Position numbers and translations under genes: made by a program. Source: Dryocosmus kuriphilus (Eukaryota; Arthropoda; Insecta; Hymenoptera; Cynipidae). Taken from it: a stretch of DNA of 64,000 nucleotides. Every line of letters starts with the position of its first letter. Positions within the stretch are counted from its first letter, which is position 1. Location of the stretch: the NCBI GenBank assembly GCA_038277395.1, contig CM076196.1, positions 78,734,286 through 78,798,285 of the forward strand. Reading direction: 5' to 3'. The notes beneath the pieces were generated by a model that did not search any database, was not told where the DNA came from, and was given only the letters and a program-made list of their open reading frames with translations. Positions 1-12,352 of the stretch are shown piece after piece.

Positions 1-46
1 CCTGAATTATTATTTTTCAAAAATATTTTTATTTCAAGTTTAAACA

Positions 47-1960
47 CCTGTGTAGAAATGGTAACCCGGTCCTAACTGGGTCCTATCTATTTTTCCCCCT
101 TTAGAACTAGGTTCTAGCTTAGAAACTTTATTAGGACCAAGTTAGGCGCGTCACGCTGTTCTAACTAGGTCCTATTAATATTGCCTAATTACGACCCCTT
201 TATAGGACTTGTTTACAACCTAGTCAGGACCTACTTTTATTGAATGACTTTCTAACCAAACTACAAGGAAATAGTTGATTAATACAAATTTAAGCTAAAA
301 AAATTCCAGTTCTTGAACAAATCGATATTTTTTGGCATGCGCTAACCACTAGACTACCAAATATTACAATTTATTCCTAACTTCAAAAGAGGATCACTTA
401 TTCGCTACAGACAATGTAATCACATAAAACATTATTTTAAATCAACCTAGTTCATATTTTGGATGGAGTTCCAAAAACCGGAAACCTCTGATTTTCTTGG
501 GTCTCCGTATACTGATGTATTTTGACGTGCTGATTACAAAAATGATAGTGAAAATTGGCGACAAGGACGTCTTCATGGTAAAAACCATAAAAACCTCCAT
601 AAAAATTATGATTTTTTTCATTATCTTAGTAAATACGAAGAATTTTGAAAAATTTGTCAAACAAAAGTTCTAGCTAGTATAAAAATACATCCTTTTTGTA
701 TTATACACTTTTTGCCTAAAATCAGTTACAGATATGCGTTCGGTCACGCTTGTCCCCCTGTCCAAAGTTAACGGGGGGGGGGGGGGGCTACGAATTTACT
801 GGATACTTACGAAAATGCGTTCAGCTACGTTCGTCCCCTTTTCCAGGTTTAAAAAGAGGACGAGCGTGACTAACACATTTCCTTAACCAGTTCAGTAAAT
901 CCCCCCCCCCCGTTCCCCCCCCCCCCCCCCCCTTTAAACCAGGTTTAAAAAGGGGATGAGCGTGACTGAACACATTTCCGTAATCAGTCAGTACCCCCCC
1001 CCCCCCCCCCTTAAACCTGGAAAGGGGATGAGCGTGACTGAACACATTTCCGTAACCAGTCAATAAACCCCCCTTCCCCCCATAATAAAATATGCTTTTC
1101 AAAATTCTCCAACCTTCCCGTGGTGAAAAGCGTGAGTAGGTACGAAACCGAAACCAATGGAGATACGATGTAAATCTTTGTATCATTGATTTTCTCGGAA
1201 ACTTTCATGCACAAAAAAAAAATGTTTGCAACATAAAATGTGTATTTGGATGAGGTCTACAACTTTTGTTTGAAACATTTTTTTTTAATTTTGCATATTA
1301 GCTGAGTTAAACGCAAAAAACCATGATTTTTATGATTTTTTTCATGGTTTCACCATGAAAATCGACTAGTCGCCAATTTTCACTATCATTTTCGTAATCA
1401 GCACGTCAAAATACATAAGTATACGGAGACCCAAGAAAATCAGAGGTTTCCGGTTTTCGGAACTCCGCCCCATATTTTAATACAATTTCTTTAAATCTGC
1501 AACAATATGTTTCTGATAATTTCTGTATTGTAAGGAAAAAGAGACCACCTTGATGAAGAGGAAAAAAGCGCCCTGCTTATTTTTGGAAATTTTGCAAAAA
1601 AGGTTTTCCATTTGACACTTAGAAAAATTCACGATCATGACAGGCTAACTAGCGTCTGACCCATGAAAACTTTAATACTTTGTTTTCAGGTTAAGTAAAA
1701 TAAATGGTATTATTACTTAATTGTTTTTATCTAGATAGGGACCGTACCTTGTTTCTGAATTATAATTTATGATTAAATAAAAATAAAATTTAAGCTAAAG
1801 ATTGTTAAATTGAGTAAAATTAATAAACAGGCTGATCTCGCTAGGATCAGGCTAGGTTCTATTCTGGTCTTATATTGGAATTTTTTCTCAGGGGTGCCTA
1901 ACCAGGACCACGAGAGGGACAATAATGAACCTAGGCATAACTTGTCAATTTCTACACGGG
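47..1960. mobile_element. Foldback element A (degenerate GGTCCTAACTGG-type arms)
   Basis: The ends are inverted: CCTGTGTAGAAAT at 47 and its complement ending at 1960 (one mismatch in 13). Both arms (about 60-250 and 1830-1940) carry degenerate copies of a short motif of the type GGTCCTAACTGGGTCC, AGGTTCTAG and GGTCCTGGTTAGG, in opposite orientations. TAAACA occurs next to or close to both ends, a possible imperfect target duplication. No ORF of interest is present. The structure resembles elements B (27693) and C (32739), but the arm motif differs and the ~150-bp core shared by B and C was not found here. The middle is occupied by another hairpin element. Family not identified. Confidence 0.55.
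452..1478. mobile_element. Nested hairpin element with poly-C tandem core
   Basis: Positions ~452-570 and ~1365-1478 are near-identical inverted repeats (about 115 bp; both contain GGAAACCTCTGATTTTC or its complement). Weaker pairing continues inward to about 700 and 1240. The centre (about 735-1080) holds five copies of a ~75-bp unit around GGGGATGAGCGTGACTGAAC. Two lie in one orientation and three in the other, separated by homopolymer G or C runs of 12 to 20 bases. No transposase is encoded, so it is a non-autonomous element inserted in foldback element A. C-run lengths may be unreliable in the assembly. Confidence 0.6.
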
Positions 1961-4849
1961 CATAAACAAACAATTCTGAAATATTTCAACATGAAGCTTT
2001 TTTTATCTAAAACGCTCCCTATTTTTGAATTTTTTTAAAACTTTTGCTTGTCGTAATTCCCTGTTATTTAACTTTTTTCACAACTTTTAAATTTCTTACA
2101 AGAGACTACGTCGTAACGTTTGCTTCGAATCAGAGAGGAATTAAAACAAGGCGAAAAACTTGACCAGAGGAAAATTAAGTTTCCGAGAGTTTTTTGCTTG
2201 GCCAACATATAAAAGGGAAGACTCAAGAGGGCGCGCACGTATTCCCTTGACACTTTGTACAAAAATCGAGCTGCAAAGTTTGCGTTGCCATGGTAATTTA
2301 AAAACTTCCAACGGGGCACGCGATGTTTCATCTATATTTACGAGGAGGCTATCTGAAATCTCTAGATGCTTAAATATTTATGAATTGCGGGAAAAAATCT
2401 CCGACGCTGCTGAGAGTGTTATCTTATTTTTGAATTGCAAACAGTTTACTACAGTAATTCAGTAGGTTCGCTACGATTTCAATCTCTCGGGTACAATTCG
2501 ACCCATTAAAATGCGAATTTCCTAAAAATGAGTGCAGCTATTTTTTTCTTATAGAACGAACTGAAACAAAAGTTTTAAGAGATCTTTTTACTATCCCGAT
2601 TACAATTGAAAAGTGAGCCATATTATCTTTTTAATTAATGGGATTTTTATCGTTTCTTCTAAATCCTAGTTTCAAAAGCACTAAAAGTCAAATGTTTTTA
2701 ATTAACTTAAGTGACATTACGAAGAGAGAAATCCGTTAATTTATGGTCAAAGACGAATCCCCGACGAAATAAATTCCTTTTTAAGGAAATAACTCTCTTG
2801 AAATTCGGGAAATTTAAATTCAATTTGAGATGGATGGCATATCGATATTTCCCTTTCCCAGGATCTTGCCCCAGGGTTGGAGGAATTTCCGATTGGGGTT
2901 TCGTCTCATTAGGTGCTACTTCCTCGCTTCGTTAAAGATTTTCAATCCAGCAAAGGCGAATTAAATGTTTAATAAGAGCCAAGAGTGCACCCTATTGAAA
3001 CAAAGGTTTCGCTCAAAGAGATTTCTCCTTCTTTTATTCGCTCAGAATCACAGGACACTTTTAAATAATCCTCGGGTATTTTTATTTTAGAAGATTATCA
3101 AATTCATGTAAAGCGAAGAGTTAAACTATCTTATCTCATTTTTTGTCTATAAAATGCAAAATTAAATTCGTTAATTTGACTTGGATAGGTCCAGTATTAT
3201 CAAAAAATATTGCAAGCCAGGGTTTTAGGATCCTCGTGCTTGACAACTACTATAATAGTGATAATTCGCTTCAGTGTCCTGTTTTGTTATTTATTTGACG
3301 TGTGAGATAATAAACTCAAAAGTCAAAATGTTCAGAAATGGTAATTTCAGTATCAAGGGAGAAGCAGATTTGGAAACATAACGCGTTCGAATACACATTT
3401 CTGTAACTTTAATTCCAATTTCCTAGTAACTAGTTAATTTATTTTTGTCAATTGTGGAACATTTTTATAATTATCTATCGTGCAATTTCTTTTTTGAAAT
3501 TATATGGAACACATTGAAAGGCTGTAAATTAGAATAAAATAGAACAAGTTTCGCATTTTTCTCAGCCAACATTGTTTTTGTAATTCTAATCTGAGATCTC
3601 ACATTTTAGAGCAAAAAGTTTGCGCCAATGAAGTTTCAACAATTCTAAAATAAATAATTTTAATCTTCATTTATTTTAGTCTTTTCAAACAGGAAAGCTA
3701 CAACCTTAAACTTTTTTCATTTAATCATAATTTATAAAGTTCATCTTGTATTAATTAAAATCGCTGTTGGTTGAAGAACATTGGGATTGAATAATATTAA
3801 ATTCATCAAGAAAGGAATTGCAGTATTAATTGAATTTATCCACGAGACCAATTAAACCGTCAATTTCCACTTGCGGTTAGTTTTGTGTGCTTCATAAATG
3901 TTCGTTCGACTCAATCGGGGGTGAAGCGAAGGCCGGAAAATTGAATTGTGTCCAGCAAGAGAAGCACGACTTCGCCCTGTGAAAGTTTCATTTCGCAATG
4001 ATAACTATACGAGTTTCTGCCTTAACGCTCCAAGAGTGCAAGAAAAAACGATAAAAATCTGCTTCAGAGACCTATGCCGCAAAAGTTTCGTCATTTTTGC
4101 GAAATAAAATGCTAGCTCGTAAACGACGAAACGTTTCTTCGTGGATAGAATTACAAATATCCGCTCTAGTTTGATCCGAGTCTTATTTACAGGAGAGAAT
4201 AAATTTTTTATCTCTCATGGCGAGATACAGAACGTATTTTTTTTCTGATGATCCAGACTTTATTTTCTTAAAATTGGAGAAACTAGAGTTTCCTGATTTA
4301 TGAATCCTCATTAACGGTCCTTCGTTTTATCTACAGTAAAAAATTGAATCATGAAAGAAATTATTAATGTTTCTTTCTGAACTATTTAAATAGAAAAATA
4401 TTAATTTAATAATAAAGATATCACATAATTTCCAGGGATTGTGATTAACATATATGTATTAACCTAATTTCCCATGAATTTAGTAATTGGAGAAACGCAG
4501 GAGAAGAGAATTTTCGGTGTAATTAAAATGATGCAAATTGCGCATTTTGAACTAACGCGTTTTGTTGCGGTAGGAGCTTTCTTGCTGCCGAATTAACGTG
4601 CGTATCGCAAGAGGTGGTCATGTTTCTTCTGGCTCGTTTCTGCATATGCAGACTACCTACACAGTAGTTTGTCGTAATTACGGACGGTGTTAATGCGACC
4701 CTACAAATGATATTTGCTGGACGAAATATAAGAGAATTACATTAAATGAACAGGACCCTCTGAACTTGTAATTACATTGTTATAATAATAAATATTTATA
4801 AAAAATAATATAGTGTACGTCCAAATGAAAACAGCCCAGGTTGTCGGTA
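1961..4849. other. AT-rich non-coding stretch
   Basis: No gene, RNA or recognised repeat was found. Open frames here (for example 2160-2465 plus, 101 codons) have no recognisable domain or codon signal and lie in ordinary AT-rich sequence. The part near 3880-4150 is less AT-rich than its surroundings and looks unique, so it could be regulatory, but nothing in the sequence proves that. Confidence 0.4.
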
Positions 4850-7572
4850 TGGATATGAATATTTCGCTAGCCCGGCCACCCACGAATATTATTATGATTT
4901 TTTTTTAATATTTATCGAAGAATTTGTACAACCAAAAGCAGAATTTTTACACCCCTAGAAACACCCAATTTTTCATACAAAAAAAAAAAAACACAAGTTG
5001 GGTCAGCGAAACGTGTCGCCAGCCCAGAAATAATCAAAACCAAAAAAATTATTCTCTTTTTTTGGCCTAATATTTAGTACAGAATTTGTACACCCAAAAA
5101 TGGAATTTTCACATCCTTAGAGATACCCAATTTTTCAAGAAAACACAAGTTGGGCCAACGAAACGTGTCGCCAGCCCGGATATCATCCAAATACACGAAT
5201 ATGATTTTTTTTGGCCAAATATTTAATACAAGTGGGCTCAAATTGAAACATATAGGAAGTAAAGATAAACGAACTCAATTTATTTCAGAAGGACTCATTT
5301 TTAAAATACAAAAAAAAAGGAATACCAGGTTATTTTTGTAAGACTCCAAACGATACTCCTACATTATGGACGTAAAATATTCCAAGAATTCTTTAAGTAT
5401 TCTATTCAAGATGGGCGAAAAGTTGAAACTTGAAAATTATGTATGCTAGGAGAATAAGAAAAATAAACTTGTAATTATTAAAATGAAAGACTCCAGTACT
5501 TCTGGTTCAAAGCGACATCAGCGAAACAGTCACCCAAAGGATAGACTCATCCTTTACAAAAATATATCCATTCAAGTATTTTTTATATTTTATACATAAT
5601 TAAATATTCCGATTATATAATATTTTAAATATTTTTGCAAAGAAGGGTACACTTATATGTTTAACTACCATAGATACCCTTATTTGTTCAAAATATGTTC
5701 TAGAATGCATAAAAGAGTCGACGTTTTTTCGTTTCAATTTATAAATTTTGATCAATAAATGTATGTAGATAGTTCTTGAAATTTGTTACTTCTCTTTGGT
5801 GTAGCTTCTAGAAAAAAGATTTTTTTTTTATAACATTGGGGAAAATCTTATACATCGAAAACATTATAGGCAATTAAAGGCCAAAAATTGGGTACTTGAA
5901 AACTGCGTACTTCCAGGGGTATAAAAATTCTTTTTTTTCTGTACCTACGTACAAATTCTGTACTAAACATTAGGCCAAAAAAATAATTATTTTTTACATT
6001 CTTATCAGAGAAGCTATTAGATTTATGTAAAATTTGACTTTCGAGTATTTCGTGAAATCTCCACGTTTAGAGACCTCCTGAATCCGAAAAAATGATTTTT
6101 ACGAAGGTGTCTGTCTGTCTGTTGTCATTGGAGTCTGTTCCCACGATAACTTTCGAAGAACTAATCGGATTGGAGTACGCTTTGGTACACTTCTTTCAGG
6201 GGCAAAAAAAAAGGACGAGATCGTTAACCACCGGTTTTTGACCAAAGGTTATGGTTTTATCCATCAAAAACGGTTTTCACACAATCAAGAAATCCATTTT
6301 CCAGCTAAACTATGAGAGATACAAAAAAATGTAAGAAAGTAAAATTATTCATCTCAAAAAAATCTACAAATTTTCTCTTAACCGTTTTTGGATAAAATGA
6401 AAGGTTTTTGTTTTAATCAAGAAAACGCTTTTAATATTAAAATACTCTGGATTCCCGCCAAAATATTCAAGATATAAAAAAATGGTAAAGAACAAAGTTG
6501 TTCAATTTAAAAAGATCTACAAATTTTGTCTTAACCATTTTTTTTAAATGCACGGTTTTTGTGTTTTAATCAATAAAATGTTATTGAAAATCAAAAATTT
6601 CAAATTTCCTGCCAAACTATGCAAGATACGGAAAAATGATAATAACCAAAGTTATTCGCCTCAAAAAGATCCACAAATTTTTTCTCCATCATTTTTTTGA
6701 GCAGACGCGTATTTTTTGAGTTATTCGTGAAATATGTTATGAAATATAAAGAAAACCACTTTTCAGCAAAACTGTGCAAGATATGAGAAAATATTAACAA
6801 GTAGAATTGCTCACCTTGGAAAGAGCTACAAACTTTATTCGTTAAGATTCATCGTTTTACTTTTAAGAATCGAAATTCTCTATTGTGAAAATTTGGAAAA
6901 TCACTAAAAAACTTTACCAATCTACAATGTGTTTAAAAAAAATGTAATTCAGTAGCGCGCAGCGCGAGTGTCATGATGAGAATGTATTCCTTAAGCGCGA
7001 TAGAGCCTTAAGTAAAATAATTTCTTTTGTAATTATTAATGTAAAGGTTTATACGATCCATAAACACCGAGCGCGTAGCACGAGGTGAATAGCTTAGCGA
7101 GCGCGAAGCGCGAGCGCCGTAAATAATGTATCGAGCGCGAAGCGCAAGTCAAATGTCAAGCACGAAACGCGAGTGTCAACAGACGCGCGCCCTAGGCGCG
7201 CTCATACTTCGCGCGAAGCGCGGCGCGTGAGCGGCGCGATGAGAATGTGCCCGCAAAGCGGGCAGATTTTTTTTTTTATAACATTGGGGAAAATCTTATT
7301 CATCGGAAATATTATAGGCAATTGAAGGCCAAAAATTGGGTATTTGAAAATTGCGTACTTCCAGGGGTATACAAATTCTTTTTTTGTCCGTACGTACAAA
7401 TTCTGCACTAAATATTAGGCCAAAAAAATAATCATTTTTACATTCTAATCAGAGAAGGTATTAGATTTATGTAAAATTTGACTTTCGCGGATTTCATGAA
7501 ATCTCCACGTTTTGAGAATATTGAACCCGAAAAAAACGGTTTTTTTACGACGGTGTCTGTCTGTCTGTTGTC

Positions 7573-7610
<38 letters not shown>

Positions 7611-9350
7611 CGTCGTCGTCGTCGGAGTCTGTTCCCACGATAACTTTCGAAGGACTAATCGGATTGGAGTGCGCTTTGGTACACTTCTTTAAGGGGTAAA
7701 AAAGAAAGGACGAGTTCGTTAACCAGCGGTTTCTGACCAACGGTTATGGTTTTATCCATCAAAAACGGTTTTCACAAAATCAAAAAATCCATTTTTCGGC
7801 TAAACTATGAGAGATAAAAAAATATATAAGAAAGTAAAATTGTTCATCTCAAAAAAATCTACAAATTTTGTCTTAACCGTTTTTTGATAAAATGAACTGT
7901 TTTTGTTTCAATCGATAAAAGATAAAAGCGCGCTATGAGAATGTGCCCGCCAAGCGGGCAGATTGTTTTCCCTAATATTTAGTACAGAATTTGTAAAAAT
8001 TTGTACAACAAAAAACAGAACTTGTACACCTATAGAAATACACAATTTTCCAAAAAAATACAAGTTGGGCCAGCGAAACGTGTCGCCAGACTTAATTCAA
8101 AATCAAGAAAATGATTTTTTTTTTTTTTGGCCTAATATTTAGTACATAATTTGCACAAATTTGAGCAACCCAAAGAAGCATTTTTGCACCACTATAAAAA
8201 TAACCAATTTTCCAAAAAAACATAAGTTGTGCCAGCAAAAACGCGTCTTAAGCCCAGACACGAGTTGGCACTCGCGCTTCGCGCTCGATAAATTATTCAC
8301 CTCGCGCTACGCGCCGGGTGTTTCTGGATCGTATAAACCTTTAAATTAAAAATTACAAAAGAAATTATTTTACTTAAGGCTCTATCGCCCTTAAGGAATA
8401 CATTCTCATCATGACACTCGTGCTTCGCGCTGGATAATTACATTTTTTTAAAACATATTGTAGATTGGTAAACTTTTTTTTGTGATTTTCCAAATTTTCA
8501 CAATACAGGATTTTGATTCTTAAAAGTAAAACGATGAGTCTTATAAATAAATTTTGTAGCTCTCTTTCCAAGGTGAACAATTCTGCTTGTTAATATTTTC
8601 TCATATCTTGCATAGTTTTCCTGAAAAGTGGTTTTCTTTATATTTCATAACATGTTTCAAGAATAACTCAAAAACTACGCGTCTGCTTTAAAAAATGATA
8701 GAGAGAAAATTTGTATATCTTTTTGGGGTGAACAACTTTGTTTATTATCATTTTTTCTTATCTTGCATATTTTGGCGGAAATTTTGAAATTTTTTATTTT
8801 TAATAACGTTTTATCGATTAAAACAAAAATCGTGCATTTTGCCAAAAAATGGTTAAAACAAAATTTGTAGATGTTTCTGAGCTCAATAACTTCCTTTTTT
8901 ACCATTCTTTTGTATCTTGGATATTTTGGCAGGAAATCAGACTTTTTAATTTTAATAGCGTTTTCTTGATTTAAAAAAACCCGTTAATTTAGCAAAAAAC
9001 GGTTAAGACAAAATTTGTAGATTTCTTTGAGGTGGACAATTTTACTTTCTTACATTTTTTTTTTATATCTCTCATAGTTTAGCCTGAAAATGGATTAGTC
9101 CTTCGAAAGTTATCGTGGGAACAGACTTCAACGACAAAGACAACAACGACGACAACGACAACGACGATGAGGATGACAACAGACAGACACCGTCGTAAAA
9201 ACCGTTTTTTTTTTTTTCGGATTCAGGAGGTCTCAAAACGTGGAGATTTCATGAAATCCGCGAAAGTCAAATTTTACATAAATCTAATACCTTCTCTGAT
9301 GAGAATGTAAAAAAATAATATTCGTGGGTGAACGGCCTAGCGAAATGGTC
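4850..9350. mobile_element. Large palindromic composite element with GCGCGAAGCGCGAG tracts
   Basis: The termini are inverted: TTTCGCTAGCCCGGCCACCC (from 4862) is complementary, with few mismatches, to the right end at about 9326-9346. Inside, a long arm at ~5980-7250 pairs with ~8250-9310 in inverted orientation. Segment 5830-6420 is also directly repeated at 7275-7925, and the segment with CAAGTTGGGCCAGCGAAACG recurs at about 4995, 5150 and 8065. GC-rich runs of GAGCGCGAAGCGCGAG type fill 6950-7270 and recur around 7925-7960 and 8240-8440. There is no transposase ORF. It is best read as a non-autonomous foldback or composite element that grew by internal duplication. Superfamily unknown. Confidence 0.6.
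7567..7624. repeat. (TTGTCG)n / (GTC)n microsatellite
   Basis: An uninterrupted run of TTGTCG and GTCGTC units lies within one copy of the internal repeat of the palindromic element. The corresponding position in the inverted copy (about 9128-9180) has a degenerate (AACGAC)n run, while the copy at 6110-6135 lacks the expansion. The microsatellite therefore grew inside the mobile element. Confidence 0.8.
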
Positions 9351-10172
9351 ATGGTATGGAGTTACGTATGTACAGGGACATGCAGCCAGATAAATTCCCG
9401 ACATTATACTTGTTCTTTAAACGCAAAATTTATGTATCATTTTATTTTGAAATCGAATAAAAATGATTCCGAGTAGAATATTATGATTATAAAAATGAGA
9501 TTGGAATTAGGTTTACAACCTGTGATGAAAGCGACTCTATCATTTTTCTGCACTAATACGTGGTTTAATTTAGGAATAGTCTATCGTACAATTTTGGAAT
9601 CGTAATTAAATTATTAAACACTGGCGATGAGCGAGATATGACAGACCACACTGGAGCGAAATTTCCGCTCGGGAGTAGTAACGTGTGGCGGTAAATGCAA
9701 AATAGATTAAAATGACCGAATGGTGACAGCCGCATCGAAATAGCAAATATCCTTAATGAAGTGATGCTTGCAAAAGCAATCTGCCATATTTTAATTTTAT
9801 ATCAAATTTGTCAAATTTATTTTTAAAGAAGGAAACTATTTTTTTAGCTTTAAGAAATTTTGAAAAATTTTCGAGAATTTCCTTCAAAAAACAAAACATC
9901 AGAATTTATTCAATACACTGATCAGCTAAACAATGAGACAAGAATTGAACATTTTCAAAAGTCACTTGTGTTTCATTTATTTTGTACATAACTTCATGAA
10001 GAATAATCAGAAAACAGGTGTCTTCTGAGTTCATCAGTAATGATATTGATTTTGAGTAACTAAATTATCATAATTATTTACACTAATAGAAAAAATTCCA
10101 TTAGTAAGGGAAGTCGACTGTGCACTGTCTACAACCACTCTGCTACCAACTCTCCGCGTATCCTACAAAGTA
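9351..10172. other. Non-coding spacer
   Basis: Unique-looking AT-rich sequence between the palindromic element and the Tc1-like transposon. No gene or RNA is visible. Confidence 0.4.
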
Positions 10173-10304
10173 CAGTCTGTTCCACAAGAAAGAATACGCG
10201 TTTTCTCGAAAAGTTTTAAAGATTTTTGTTCATTTCTTTTTTGGCCTGACTGTACGTTTCAAGGGCAAGAGCGGAACCGCCGACTTGGTTCAGTCTCATT
10301 CGAA

Positions 10305-10790
10305 GTGTCGGATAGTGAACAAGTTTTCGCAATGAGTGCAGTATACGCTAAACGATTCGAAGCTGTGTTTTTGTGCAGCAATGCACACGGACCAAAACTT
10401 TCATACTCAGCTGCTGCTAAAGTGCTTACAAAGTCTAAGTACTTCGTGCAAAAGTGGGTGGAGTGGTATAAGGACACAAAAGCTGTCGACGATCTTCCAG
10501 GAAAAGGAGAAACGCGAGCAACGTCCAGCAAGGAGGATAAGGGGATCATCGCACTATTCAAGCGCAACCCCACTCTACGGCTGCGCGAAGCCAAGGCTAA
10601 GCTAGCGGAGAAGGGATTAGACGTTAGTATAAACACCATAAGACGCAGATTAGCTGCGGCAAACATGCAGTACCGTAGCACGAGGTAGAAACCCCTGCTC
10701 TCAGAAGTGCACATGCAAAAACGGCTGTCATGGGCTATGGAAAATAATGATCGCGATTGGTCAAATGTGATTTTTTCCGACGAAGCACAT
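10305..10790 (+). pseudogene. Tc1-like transposase, N-terminal part (stop at 10686)
   Basis: The frame from 10305 (or the internal ATG at 10332) encodes a paired-type helix-turn-helix DNA-binding region: LSYSAAAKVLTKSKYFVQKW, then a basic linker, then a second helical part around DVSINTIRRRLAAANMQYRS. A TAG at 10686-10688 ends it after 127 codons. The same frame continues past the stop to FSDEA (about 10773-10787), the motif holding the first catalytic aspartate. It is then cut by the inserted element. Tc1-family transposases are about 340 residues, so this is the DNA-binding half only, and it is non-functional. Confidence 0.9.
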
Positions 10791-11806
10791 GGAGAAAAAG
10801 GTTTAGTTAGGCCAACTAGACGAATCTAGTTACGCGCGTTTAGTAAATTTAAGACAGATGCTTCGTACGGCTTACTAAACTTTTAGTAAGTGGTGTAGTA
10901 AATCTAACCGATCCGTCTAGTAATGGTGACTAGTGTCCGTAACTAGACATCTAGTAAACAGTAGTCCCCCACTACTTTATTATTCTCTTCGATGCTGCCT
11001 TCACACCCTTTACCTAATACCCTCTAGCATGTCTGCTTAATTTTCGGCGTCACCATCTTCAGTTTCTTTTGACGACGCGTACATTTTCGTTCGATTTTCG
11101 TGTGTTATTTGTATTTATTGATCAATTTAGTTAAAAATATAGTATAGTATAGCATAGTGTTATTTCAATTCTAGTTAAAAATATAAGATAGCATAGCCTA
11201 TTGTTGTTTGTATTGTATTTCTATCTATTATATAAAATGAGTGAATTTTGTGACGCTGAAGTGGACAAACTATTGGATTTGTGGAACGTATCCTCGTATA
11301 AGTCTGTCTTCAAAGATGAGTGGACTTTTTTCTTCTTCTTAATAATAATTTCGTTCATAAAAATCATATTTGTTCCTCGTTTTTTTTCTTAAATTTATTC
11401 TCTTTATGTGTAAAGTAAGTGTTTGGATCGAATAACGCTCGACGAGACGCTACATAATTTGACCAGAAATCTAGTTAAGTCAACAAAACATAGGAACGTA
11501 GGCCTAACTAAATGTTCGGTAACTTTTACTAGACAGCTACTTCGCCCCACTACCCACGAAAACGTTGGCCGTACTAAATGCTCGGTCACTTTTACTAGAC
11601 AGCTAGTTAGCCCCACTACCCATGAAAACGTTGGCCGTACTAGTTGTCAAGTAACTCGCACCCGATGCCTTGTACGCCTAACTACACAGAGTCTAACTGA
11701 ACTGTCTGGCGCGCGCAACTAGACAGCTTGTTGGTTCATATTTAACTACACTGTCTAGTAGGGCGTACTAGGATCCTCGTTGGCCTAACTAAACCTTTTT
11801 CTCCGT
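10788..11806. mobile_element. Non-autonomous inverted-repeat element inside the transposase
   Basis: The ends are perfect inverted repeats around GGAGAAAAAGGTTTAGTTAG (from 10791; complement ending at 11804). The insertion lies exactly between FSDEA and FWAW of the host transposase, and the reading frame resumes on the far side. GCA at 10785-10787 and 11807-11809 may be a 3-bp target duplication. TAGTAAA, CTAGAC and similar short motifs recur throughout. About 65 bp around ACTTTTACTAGACAGCTA is tandemly repeated at 11505-11640. The 11201-11392 frame is hydrophobic and unrecognised. Superfamily not established. Confidence 0.85.
11500..11650. repeat. Short tandem repeat (~65 bp, 2+ copies) in the inserted element
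   Basis: The unit contains ACTTTTACTAGACAGCTA followed by CCCCACTACCCA and GAAAACGTTGGCCGTACTA. Two clear copies occur back to back, and a decayed third follows. Confidence 0.75.
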
Positions 11807-12352
11807 GCATCCTTTTGGGCATGGGTTCCAATAAAACGTGCCTGGTCAGGCAAAGGTAAGTGGTTCCTCCAGCGAACTGTTAAACACCCAGTAAAGATCC
11901 ATGTTTGGGGATGCTTCTCACAGCGCGGTTTTGGCTGTTTAGAGCTGTTCACTGAGAACCTGAACGCGGAAAACATGGTCAAAATCTACAAGCATGGTCT
12001 TCTGAGGTCTGCAGAAAATATGTTTGGAGCCAATAATGAGGTTTGGATCCTTCAAGAGGACAACGATCCCAAACATTGCAGTCGCCTCTGCAAGAACTGG
12101 AAAGCTGAAAATAGCGTCGTCACTTTGGCCTGGCCTTCACAATCTCCTGATGCCAATCCGATTGAAAATGTGTGGAGTGTCGTTAAGAGAAAACTTGCAG
12201 GAAGGCGTGAATTCACCCTCAAGCAGCTGTCTCGACGAATTAGAGAGGTGTGGCGCTCTCTATCTTTAAAATATGCTGAAAAATTAGTCGAGAGCATGCC
12301 CAGAAGATGCCAGGCCATTATCGAGAATAATGGCGATTGGACCATTTATTAA
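11807..12352 (+). pseudogene. Tc1-like transposase, catalytic C-terminal part
   Basis: Reading from 11813 gives FWAWVPIKRAW, then KIHVWGCFS, then QEDNDPKHC with the second catalytic aspartate, then WPSQSPDANPIENVW with the catalytic glutamate. There are 34 residues between the first D of DND and that E, so it is a DD34E (Tc1-type) catalytic triad rather than mariner DD34D. The frame is open to the stop at 12350-12352 and ends just before the right terminal repeat. It is the continuation of the fragment at 10305-10790 and has no promoter or start of its own. Confidence 0.9.

Noticed and set aside
821..1186. 121-codon minus-strand frame rich in glycine and proline
   Set aside because: It is translated from G/C homopolymers and the 75-bp tandem units of a hairpin element.
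7438..7740. 100-codon frame with an aspartate-asparagine repeat (and the serine-leucine repeat on the other strand)
   Set aside because: Both are translations of a (TTGTCG)n microsatellite within a mobile element.
10259..10714. 151-codon minus-strand frame
   Set aside because: Antisense of the Tc1-like transposase N-terminal frame, whose plus-strand translation has the helix-turn-helix signature.
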